DNA of 5,789 nucleotides from JBBSUQ01 sp038234235. Its GTDB lineage: Bacteria; Bacteroidota; Bacteroidia; Flavobacteriales_D; Crocinitomicaceae. A program made the position numbers and the translations under genes. This document shows positions 1 to 5,537 of the stretch, in pieces. The stretch's first letter is position 1. Every line of letters begins with the position of its first letter. Where the stretch lies: positions 1 through 5,789 of the forward strand of contig JBBSUQ010000195.1 of NCBI GenBank assembly GCA_038234235.1, in the 5' to 3' direction. The notes below the pieces were generated by a model that was not told the DNA's origin, did no database searches, and was given only the letters and a program-made list of their open reading frames with translations.

Positions 1-333
1 AATGGGATAAGCAAGCATATCATCGACACCAAAAACACCGATTTGTACGCATCCAATTCTATCACTATATTCAAGGAACAACGCTCGCAGATTAGCTTCA
101 GTAAAAGATTCCAGCTTATTGGTTACAATAAAAACCTTATTAGTTGAATAATCTAAACGGACCATTTGTATAAATGGATTCTGACGAATTTTTTGTTGGA
201 TCATTAACATTTCTGCCTCGGTTTCAAGGTTGAACATCGCCTGAGCAAAATATACTTTTTCTTGACCAGTATTATTTTGGGAAAATGAATATTGGACTGA
301 TAAAACAATTAATAGGGCTAAAATAAATTTCAT
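1..333 (-). CDS. Secreted protein of unknown function, possible HMA-like ferredoxin fold (partial, 3' end beyond window)
   Basis: The frame is open from ATG 333 to the left edge, giving 111 codons with no stop, so the C-terminus is missing. Residues 1-18 form a typical Sec signal peptide: a short MK n-region, a hydrophobic core (FILALLIVL) and a likely cut after YSFS, leaving Gln19 at the mature N-terminus, a common Bacteroidota pattern. The mature part reads as alternating strands and helices: strand near 31-37, helix 38-53 (TEAEMLMIQQKIRQNP), strands 54-61 and 64-70 (KVFIVTN), helix 74-88, strand 91-98 (CVQIGVFG). This order resembles a ferredoxin-like or HMA domain, but the CxxC metal motif is absent; the only visible Cys is in GCVQIG. 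The gene follows eno on the same strand, 120 nt away, and has its own promoter, so it is probably separately transcribed. The export call is secure; the fold is inference and I do not recognise the function. Confidence 0.8.
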   Translation of the reverse strand, partial: MKFILALLIVLSVQYSFSQNNTGQEKVYFAQAMFNLETEAEMLMIQQKIRQNPFIQMVRLDYSTNKVFIVTNKLESFTEANLRALFLEYSDRIGCVQIGVFGVDDMLAYPI

Positions 334-379
334 TTCTGTTTCTTTTCTATTTGACGTAAACAATATTTAAAGGTTGCCT

Positions 380-411
380 CAAAGTTAAAAAATAAATTAC
401 GATTGTTCAAA
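380..411 (-). promoter_or_regulatory. Bacteroidota-type promoter for the secreted-protein gene
   Basis: On the minus strand TTTG (411-408) is followed after 20 nt by TAACTTTG (387-380), a full match to the Bacteroidota -7 element TAnnTTTG with a -33 TTTG at the usual distance. Transcription would start a few bases downstream, near 373-376, leaving a leader of about 40 nt before the ATG at 333. The site lies in the eno downstream gap, so the secreted protein need not depend on carA-eno transcription. The start site itself is inferred. Confidence 0.7.
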
Positions 412-453
412 TATCAACATTTTGTATTATTGCAATGCTAAATCGTTAATCTT

Positions 454-1716
454 TTATCGTTTTCCATAAATGGCACGCTTTCCAAGCTCTTCTTCTATTC
501 TTAATAATTGATTATATTTTGCCATTCTATCACTGCGACTGGCAGAACCAGTTTTTATTTGACCGCAACTTAGAGCTACTGCCAAATCAGCGATGGTATT
601 GTCCTCAGTTTCTCCACTTCTGTGACTCATTACACTTGTATAATTGTTCGAATGAGCTAAGTTAACAGCGTTAATTGTTTCGGTTAAAGTACCAATTTGG
701 TTTACTTTTATTAATATAGAATTTGCAATTCCATTATCTATGCCTCGTTGTAATCTTTTTGTATTTGTAACAAATAAATCGTCCCCTACAAGTTGAATAT
801 TTTTACCTAATTTTTCTGTGGCTAATTTCCAACCATCCCAGTCATCTTCTGCTAAACCATCTTCAATTGAACAAATTGGATATTTAGAACTCCAATTTTC
901 CCAATAGGCAACCATTTGTTCACTAGACATTTTATCTCCTGTAGATTCAAAAACATATTGTCCGTTTTTATAAAACTCAGAAGATGCTGCATCGAGCGCA
1001 ATAAAAACATCTTTTCCAGCTTTGAATCCGGCTTTTTCAATGGCTTGTAGAACATATTCTATTGCCTCGTCGTTTGAACCTAAATTTGGAGCAAATCCAC
1101 CTTCATCTCCAACGTTGGTTGACATTTTATTTTTCTTGAGAACTTCTTTGAGGTGATGAAAAATTTCTGTCCCCCATCTAAGTCCTTCACTGAAAGATGT
1201 AGCACCATAAGGCATAACCATAAACTCTTGAATGTCTATAAGATTATCAGCATGCGAACCACCGTTCAAAATATTCATCATGGGAACGGGTAAAATAATT
1301 GCATCCTCTCCTCCAAGATATCGGTATAAACTTTGTTTTTTGCTTTTAGCCGCCAAATGTGCGAGCGCCAAAGAAGTTCCTAAAATTGCATTGGCACCCA
1401 AACGAGATTTATTTTCCGTGCCATCAAGTGCAATTAATACAGAATCAATTTCGCTTTGATCAAAAATACTTTTGCCAAGTAAGCTATTTTTAATTTCAGT
1501 ATTTACATTATTTACGGCTTTTAAAACTCCTTTTCCTAAATAGATTTTAGGATTATTATCTCGTAATTCTACAGCTTCGTGTATACCAGTTGATGCTCCT
1601 GAAGGTACAGCGGCTCTAGCCATTAATCCCTCATCACAAGTTATTTCTACTTCAATTGTTGGATTGCCTCTAGAATCTAAAATTTGTCTGGCGTGAACGT
1701 TTTTAATTTTACTCAT
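454..1716 (-). CDS. eno: Enolase (phosphopyruvate hydratase)
   Basis: Cytosolic glycolytic enzyme that interconverts 2-phosphoglycerate and phosphoenolpyruvate using two Mg2+ ions. At 420 aa it is slightly shorter than the usual ~430, mainly at the C-terminus (ends AIYGKR). The N-terminal capping domain carries the mobile catalytic loop SGASTG (39-44) and His155 in GGSHADN. The barrel domain has all key residues: the acid/base pair Glu205 (GDEGGFAPN) and Lys337 (ILIKVNQIGT, the enolase signature); Mg2+ ligands Asp242 (ALDAASSEF), Glu285 (SIEDGLAEDDW) and Asp312 (VGDDLF); and substrate-binding His365-Arg366-Ser367 and Lys388 (GQIKTGSASRSDR). Nothing suggests inactivation. The ATG lies one base after the carA stop (TAA-A-ATG), so the two are cotranscribed and perhaps translationally coupled. 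No convincing terminator follows it in the next 120 nt. Confidence 0.98.
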   Translation of the reverse strand: MSKIKNVHARQILDSRGNPTIEVEITCDEGLMARAAVPSGASTGIHEAVELRDNNPKIYLGKGVLKAVNNVNTEIKNSLLGKSIFDQSEIDSVLIALDGTENKSRLGANAILGTSLALAHLAAKSKKQSLYRYLGGEDAIILPVPMMNILNGGSHADNLIDIQEFMVMPYGATSFSEGLRWGTEIFHHLKEVLKKNKMSTNVGDEGGFAPNLGSNDEAIEYVLQAIEKAGFKAGKDVFIALDAASSEFYKNGQYVFESTGDKMSSEQMVAYWENWSSKYPICSIEDGLAEDDWDGWKLATEKLGKNIQLVGDDLFVTNTKRLQRGIDNGIANSILIKVNQIGTLTETINAVNLAHSNNYTSVMSHRSGETEDNTIADLAVALSCGQIKTGSASRSDRMAKYNQLLRIEEELGKRAIYGKR

Positions 1717-1717
1717 T

Positions 1718-2809
1718 TTATTTTTTCATTAAATCAATAAATTCATCAAAAAGATAACGCGAATCATGCGGCCCAGCGGATGCTTCAGGATGATACTGCA
1801 CTGAGAATATTGGCTTATTTTTAATTTTTATTCCTGCTACGGTATCGTCATTTAGATGTATGTGCGTTAATTCAATATTAGAATTAGAATCAACACTATC
1901 TTTGGAAATAACAAAACCATGATTTTGAGAAGTAATTTCGCCTTTACCAGTTTTTATATTCTTAATCGGGTGATTAATTCCCCTATGACCATTAAACATC
2001 TTTTCGGTTTTTAAACTTTGGCTTAGTCCTAAAATTTGATGGCCTAAACAAATACCGAAAGTTGGAATATTTTTCTCAACTAAAAGTTTAACCTTTTCAA
2101 TTTGATTTCCCATAGCAGCTGGGTCTCCAGGGCCGTTTGAAAGCATTATTCCATCTGGATTATAATACAGAACATCTTCTAATTTAGAATTTAATGGAAA
2201 AACTTTTACTTCACAATTTCTATCTGTTAGGCAACGAATAATATTTTTTTTTGTTCCAAAATCTAATAATGCAACTTTGTATTTAGGATTATCAGTTGAG
2301 ACTATGTATTCAGATTTAGTCGCGACTTTTGAAGACAATTCCAAACCATCCATGTTTGGGGCATTGTTAAGAATTTCTTTTAACTCCTCTTCTGAAGTGT
2401 TGTCACTTGAAATCAAAGCATTCATGGCTCCTTTTTCACGAATATGTCTGACAAGTGAACGTGTATCAATATCGGTAATTCCGACCTTATGTTCGTTCAC
2501 TAAATTTTCTTGTAAGGACTGTATGTTCCCAACCCTTGAAAATATTTCAGAAAAATTTTTAGTAATTAAACCTGCTATCTGAATGGTATCAGATTCTATT
2601 TCACCGTTATGAACACCATAATTTCCAATATGGGTAGAATTCATAATAAGAATTTGGCCGAAATAGGAAGGGTCAGTAAATATTTCTTGATAACCAGTCA
2701 TCCCTGTATTAAAAGCGATTTCACCTGTTGTTGTGCCTATAGCACCGATTGCATTTCCGTGGTAAGTTGTACCATCTTCTAGCATGAGAATTGCCGGAAT
2801 TTTTTCCAT
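1718..2809 (-). CDS. carA: Carbamoyl-phosphate synthase small subunit (glutaminase)
   Basis: Hydrolyses glutamine and channels ammonia to the large subunit CarB, which makes carbamoyl phosphate for pyrimidine and arginine synthesis; carB is not in this window. From the ATG at 2809 the protein is 363 aa, normal for CarA. The small-subunit N-terminal domain spans about 1-150 with GMTGYQEIFTDPSYFG (36-51), HIGNYG and DIDTRSLVRHIREKGAMN. A class I glutamine amidotransferase domain spans about 178-360: oxyanion loop SNGPGDP (224-230), nucleophile Cys254 in GICLGHQ, GHRGINHP, QNHGF, and the His340/Glu342 pair in QYHPEAS. The frame stays open upstream to a TTG at 2863, but that codon lies inside the predicted -7 promoter box and the added 18 residues (FIILLKSLNF...) are not CarA-like, so the ATG followed by EKIPAILMLEDG is preferred. 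It heads a carA-eno unit just after the ribosomal operon. Confidence 0.96.
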   Translation of the reverse strand: MEKIPAILMLEDGTTYHGNAIGAIGTTTGEIAFNTGMTGYQEIFTDPSYFGQILIMNSTHIGNYGVHNGEIESDTIQIAGLITKNFSEIFSRVGNIQSLQENLVNEHKVGITDIDTRSLVRHIREKGAMNALISSDNTSEEELKEILNNAPNMDGLELSSKVATKSEYIVSTDNPKYKVALLDFGTKKNIIRCLTDRNCEVKVFPLNSKLEDVLYYNPDGIMLSNGPGDPAAMGNQIEKVKLLVEKNIPTFGICLGHQILGLSQSLKTEKMFNGHRGINHPIKNIKTGKGEITSQNHGFVISKDSVDSNSNIELTHIHLNDDTVAGIKIKNKPIFSVQYHPEASAGPHDSRYLFDEFIDLMKK

Positions 2810-2860
2810 CAAATATTTTTCTTCAAAATTAAGAGATTTTAATAAAATAATGAAGTTATT

Positions 2861-2890
2861 CAAACTTAAGATATCAAATCATATTAACAA
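2861..2890 (-). promoter_or_regulatory. Bacteroidota-type promoter for carA-eno
   Basis: On the minus strand TTG (2890-2888) is separated by 19 nt from TAAGTTTG (2868-2861), a full match to the -7 consensus TAnnTTTG of Bacteroidota. Transcription would begin around 2854-2857, giving a leader of about 45-50 nt to the carA ATG. The site lies downstream of the rplQ terminator, as expected for an independent unit. A second TAnnTTTG (TAATTTTG, 2831-2824) lacks a TTG at the right distance and is less likely. Confidence 0.7.
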
Positions 2891-2892
2891 GT

Positions 2893-2906
2893 TGAATTTA
2901 AATTCA
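2893..2906. promoter_or_regulatory. Perfect 14-bp palindrome, candidate ArgR operator (ARG box)
   Basis: TGAATTTAAATTCA is a perfect inverted repeat located two bases upstream of the -33 TTG of the carA promoter. It fits all ten fixed positions and the four central A/T positions of the enterobacterial ARG box core TGAATwwwwATTCA. In E. coli ArgR represses carAB and arg genes through such boxes, usually in pairs. Here I see only one; the 18-mers three bases away on either side do not match. The palindrome is directly visible; its use as an ArgR site is inference, since AT-rich DNA can produce such sequences by chance and other repressors could use it. Confidence 0.45.
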
Positions 2907-2937
2907 TTTTTTGGAAACAAAAAATATTAAAGGCATT

Positions 2938-2967
2938 AAAAAAGGGAAGATTAAAAAATCCTCCCTT
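2938..2967 (-). terminator. Intrinsic terminator of the ribosomal operon after rplQ
   Basis: On the minus strand AAGGGAGGATT (2967-2957), loop TTTT (2956-2953) and AATCTTCCCTT (2952-2942) form an 11-bp stem with a single G-U pair, followed by four more T residues (2941-2938). It begins 27 nt after the rplQ stop codon. On the plus strand there is no T-run after the stem, so it should act only on leftward transcription. It separates the S11-S4-RpoA-L17 transcript from carA-eno. Confidence 0.88.
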
Positions 2968-2993
2968 CCTATAAGTTTTATGCTTTGAATAAA

Positions 2994-3809
2994 CTATTCG
3001 GTTGGTTTCCCACCATCTAGTTCATCTTGCCATTTTTTTAATTCATCCCATTTACCTTCGGCAGCTAATTTAGCTTGTGCCGGCCATGTATCTGTAACAT
3101 GCCCACCTCTAACGTGCTCTAATTTAACATCAATTTCTTCAGAAGTCAATTTTGCCAATTGTGCAAAAGTTGTAATACCTGCTTCAACTAATGTTTCTGC
3201 AATCACTGGCCCGATTCCTTCAACTTTCGTAAGATCATCATTTTCAGCTTTATCAGCTTTAGTTTCCGTCTTCTTTTCAGTTTTAGGTTCTGTAGCTTTT
3301 TTCGCTTTTGGTTCTTTTTCTACATTAGAGTCTGTTGAATCTTGAGTTTCAACTTCAGCACCTTCTACTTCAGTATTAGCAGTTACTCCTTTACCTGTAC
3401 CTCTTCTAGATCTACGAGTAGTTTTACTAGACTTTTCGTTTGTATAAATTTCATTGAAATCTACCAATTCGATCAAACACATTTCTGCATTATCGCCTAA
3501 TCTATAACCAGTTCTAATAATTCGAGTATATCCACCTGGACGATCTGCAATTTTTGGAGCTATATCTCTAAACAATTCAGAAACTGTTTCCTTGCTTTGC
3601 AAATAACCAAATACAATTCTTCTTGAGTGTGTAGAATCCGTTTTTGATTTTGTCAAAAGTGGCTCTAAGTATACTCTCAAGGCTTTAGCTTTCGCCAAAG
3701 TAGTGGTAATTCTTTTATGTGATATTAATGAACATGCCATGTTAGAAAGCATTGCGTGTCTGTGCGCAGTTTTTCTTCCTAAATGGTTGTGTTTTTTACC
3801 GTGTCTCAT
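2994..3809 (-). CDS. rplQ: 50S ribosomal protein L17 with C-terminal helix-hairpin-helix extension
   Basis: Large-subunit ribosomal protein L17. The canonical part is residues 1-122: MRHGKKHNHLGRKTAHR at the start, RITTTLAKAKALR, a loop with FGYLQSKETV, and GGYTRIIRTGYRLGDNAEM (92-110). Ordinary L17 stops near here at about 115-130 aa, but this protein is 271 aa. Residues 123-190 are a low-complexity linker: a basic patch (TRRSRRGTGKG), then an acidic/Thr stretch, then K/E/T/A-rich repeats (KKATEPKTEKKTETKADK). Residues 191-271 form a compact domain: a helix-hairpin-helix (KVEGIGPVIAETLVEAGITT) and a C-terminal block with WPAQAKLAAEGKWDEL and WQDELDGG. As I recall, similar tails occur on ribosomal proteins such as L21 and L17 in some Bacteroidota, where their role is not established. 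The frame is continuous, with no sign of a frameshift. It is the last gene of the operon, 31 nt after rpoA and before a strong terminator. Confidence 0.96.
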   Translation of the reverse strand: MRHGKKHNHLGRKTAHRHAMLSNMACSLISHKRITTTLAKAKALRVYLEPLLTKSKTDSTHSRRIVFGYLQSKETVSELFRDIAPKIADRPGGYTRIIRTGYRLGDNAEMCLIELVDFNEIYTNEKSSKTTRRSRRGTGKGVTANTEVEGAEVETQDSTDSNVEKEPKAKKATEPKTEKKTETKADKAENDDLTKVEGIGPVIAETLVEAGITTFAQLAKLTSEEIDVKLEHVRGGHVTDTWPAQAKLAAEGKWDELKKWQDELDGGKPTE

Positions 3810-3838
3810 TTCAATATTATTTTAATAAGATTATTGAA
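3810..3838 (-). repeat. Inverted repeat abutting the rplQ start codon
   Basis: TTCAATA (3838-3832) and TATTGAA (3816-3810) are perfect 7-bp inverted arms around a 15-nt AT-rich loop. They fill nearly all of the 31-nt gap between the rpoA stop and the rplQ ATG at 3809. In mRNA this would put a weak hairpin (one C-G pair) right against the start codon. It may affect L17 translation, or be chance in AT-rich sequence. Confidence 0.3.
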
Positions 3839-3840
3839 TA

Positions 3841-4833
3841 CTAATCTTTGTCTAATTTATATTTGGCTACATTCATACCAAAATTCAGTTGTTTGCTATC
3901 TACTAAATCTTCCAATTCAGTTAAAGATTTTTTACCGAAATTTCTAAATTTCAATAAATCATTTTTATTATAAGATACCAAATCACCTAAAGTTTCAACA
4001 TCAGCAGCTTTCAAACAATTTAATGCTCTTACAGACAAGTCCATATCAACCAATTTGGTTTTTAATAATTGTCTCATGTGTAGAGAAGTTTCATCAAATT
4101 CTTCTGTCTCAGCTTTCACTTCGCTATCCAAAGTAATTCTTTCGTCAGAGAACAACATGAAATGATGAATCAAAATTTTCGCAGCTTCTTTCAGTGCTTC
4201 TTTCGGATGAACCGAACCGTCAGTAGTGATGTCAAAAATCAATTTTTCGTAATCTGTTTTTTGTTCAACACGAAAATTTTCAACAGCATATTTTACGTTT
4301 TTAATTGGCGTAAAAATGGAATCAATGAAAATAGTTCCAAAAGGAGCGTTGTTATTTTTGTTTTCTTCTGCAGGATAGTAACCTCTACCTTTTATAATAG
4401 AAAGTTCAATTTCCAACTTCACAGAAGATTCCATATTACAAATAATCAAATCTGGATTTAAAACTTGGAAAGCGGAAGTAAACTTACCAATATCACCAGC
4501 TGAAAACGTTTTTTGACCAGATACTGAAATAATAACTGTTTCGTTATCTGTACCCTCTATTTGCTGTTTGAATCTTACTTGTTTTAAGTTCAAAATTATC
4601 TCTGTTACATCTTCTACCACACCTTTAATTGTAGTAAATTCGTGGTCTGCGCCTTCGATTCGAATTGACGCAATTGCGAAACCTTCAAGAGAAGATAACA
4701 AAATACGACGTAACGCATTACCAACTGTGATCCCATAACCAGGCTCCAAAGGACGGAATTCAAATTGTCCTTGGTGCTCATCTGATTGAATCATTATAAC
4801 CTTGTCCGGTTTTTGGAAGTCTAGAATTGCCAT
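3841..4833 (-). CDS. rpoA: DNA-directed RNA polymerase subunit alpha
   Basis: Alpha subunit, two copies of which nucleate assembly of RNA polymerase by binding beta and beta'. The length is 330 aa, normal for the family. The N-terminal assembly domain spans about 1-232, with the dimerisation helix GNALRRILLSSLEG (38-51), TIKGVVEDVTEIILNLK (68-84) and the GRGYYPAEE motif (149-157). A short acidic linker follows (KAETEEFDET). The C-terminal domain from about 256 carries the DNA/UP-element and activator-contact surface: LSVRALNCLK with Arg269, Asn272 and Cys273, and FGKKSLTELEDL with Lys302, matching E. coli Arg265, Asn268, Cys269 and Lys298. It is complete, starting 17 nt after the rpsD stop in A/T-rich sequence with no Shine-Dalgarno, and is followed by rplQ 31 nt later, the usual alpha-operon order. 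Confidence 0.98.
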   Translation of the reverse strand: MAILDFQKPDKVIMIQSDEHQGQFEFRPLEPGYGITVGNALRRILLSSLEGFAIASIRIEGADHEFTTIKGVVEDVTEIILNLKQVRFKQQIEGTDNETVIISVSGQKTFSAGDIGKFTSAFQVLNPDLIICNMESSVKLEIELSIIKGRGYYPAEENKNNNAPFGTIFIDSIFTPIKNVKYAVENFRVEQKTDYEKLIFDITTDGSVHPKEALKEAAKILIHHFMLFSDERITLDSEVKAETEEFDETSLHMRQLLKTKLVDMDLSVRALNCLKAADVETLGDLVSYNKNDLLKFRNFGKKSLTELEDLVDSKQLNFGMNVAKYKLDKD

Positions 4834-4850
4834 TTTAATGCTTTAAATTT

Positions 4851-5459
4851 TTATTTTGAATACAATTCGACGATTAGTTGTTCCTTGATGTTTTCAGGAA
4901 TCATATCACGTGAAGGCACGTTGAGGATTTGCCCTGAAAAATCAGAGTTATTCCAATCTAACCAATCTAATTTTTTATTTGTTGAAGATAAAGAAGACGA
5001 AATAGTTTCAAGCGATTTCGATTTTTCTCTTACACCTACAACGTCACCAACTTTTACATGGAAAGAAGGAATATTTACCACTTCTCCGTTTACAGTAATG
5101 TGTTTGTGGGAAACAAGTTGTCTCGCTGCTCTTCTTGACGGAGCTACAGATAATCTGTAAACTACATTATCTAAGCGCGTTTCACAAAGCTGCAACAAGT
5201 TTTCACCAGTAATACCCTTCATTCTTGATGCTTTCTCAAACATATTTGAAAATTGCTTTTCAAGAATACCGTAAGTATATTTTGCTTTTTGTTTTTCACC
5301 TAGTTGGACAGCATATTCTGATTGCTTTCCTCCTCTTCTTTTCGACGGACCGTGTTGACCGGGGCCGTAGCTTCTTCTATCTAACGCTTTATCGGGACCG
5401 AAAATCGGATCTCTAAATCGGCGTGCGATTTTTGTTTTTGGACCTGTATATCTTGCCAT
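4851..5459 (-). CDS. rpsD: 30S ribosomal protein S4
   Basis: Primary 16S rRNA-binding protein that starts assembly of the 30S body; in E. coli it also represses its own operon by binding the mRNA. At 202 aa the length is normal. The start MARYTGPKTKIARRF and the GPGQHG motif (32-37) are typical, and the N-terminal region has no cysteines, so this is the zinc-free (C-) form; the only Cys is at 92 in LCETRLDN. The S4 RNA-binding domain covers about 94-155 (RLDNVVYRLSVAPSRRAARQ, then HITVNGEVVNIPS and VGDVVGVREKSK). The protein ends IPENIKEQLIVELYSK, the usual conserved C-terminus. It lies 78 nt after rpsK, a gap with a possible regulatory structure, and 17 nt before rpoA. Confidence 0.98.
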   Translation of the reverse strand: MARYTGPKTKIARRFRDPIFGPDKALDRRSYGPGQHGPSKRRGGKQSEYAVQLGEKQKAKYTYGILEKQFSNMFEKASRMKGITGENLLQLCETRLDNVVYRLSVAPSRRAARQLVSHKHITVNGEVVNIPSFHVKVGDVVGVREKSKSLETISSSLSSTNKKLDWLDWNNSDFSGQILNVPSRDMIPENIKEQLIVELYSK

Positions 5460-5474
5460 TTCTATAAATTATTA

Positions 5475-5524
5475 TGGGAGCGATTATGAATTAAGGCTTT
5501 CCTTCGATAATCTTATTGCACCCA
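5475..5524 (-). promoter_or_regulatory. Composite hairpin in the rpsD leader, candidate S4 regulatory element
   Basis: Three nested arm pairs are visible on the minus strand in the rpsK-rpsD gap. TGGGTGC (5524-5518) pairs with GCTCCCA (5481-5475) apart from one T-T mismatch. GATTAT (5512-5507) pairs perfectly with ATAATC (5487-5482), across a bulge AATAA on the 5' side. AAGG (5504-5501) pairs with CCTT (5496-5493), closing an AAAG loop, with an internal loop CG/AATTC below it. The structure ends 15 nt before the rpsD ATG. S4 is a known autoregulator, and S4 leader candidates have been reported in Bacteroidota as I recall; I cannot confirm that this is one. The pairing is seen; the role is inferred. 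Confidence 0.45.
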
Positions 5525-5537
5525 AGTTATTAAATTA

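Noticed and set aside
429..436. Short palindrome ATTGCAAT upstream of the secreted-protein promoter
   Set aside because: Eight bases of mostly A/T are expected by chance, and nothing links it to a known operator.
852..1055. Second minus-strand frame inside eno
   Set aside because: An out-of-frame reading within enolase with no motif or plausible start context.
1232..1459. Plus-strand frame opposite eno
   Set aside because: It is a shadow of the enolase gene; the minus-strand enolase is complete with all catalytic residues.
2277..2582. Plus-strand open frame of 101 codons opposite carA
   Set aside because: It lies wholly inside carA on the other strand, encodes no recognisable motif, and carA is fully supported by conserved residues in this stretch.
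2824..2831. Second TAnnTTTG box (TAATTTTG) before carA
   Set aside because: There is no TTG at the required distance upstream and it would leave a leader of only about 10 nt; the box at 2861-2868 fits better.
3240..3443. K/E/T/A-rich stretch of rplQ as a tandem repeat or frameshifted region
   Set aside because: It contains no regular repeat unit, and the frame continues unbroken into a well-formed HhH domain, so it is a linker and not damage.
4162..4461. Plus-strand open frame of 99 codons opposite rpoA, rich in Phe and Asn
   Set aside because: The composition is that of the reverse complement of AT-rich coding sequence; there is no start context or homology, and rpoA is intact.
4885..5416. 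Plus-strand frames opposite rpsD (4885-5160 and 5225-5416)
   Set aside because: Both are antisense shadows of S4, with no recognisable protein features and no promoter or start signal of their own.
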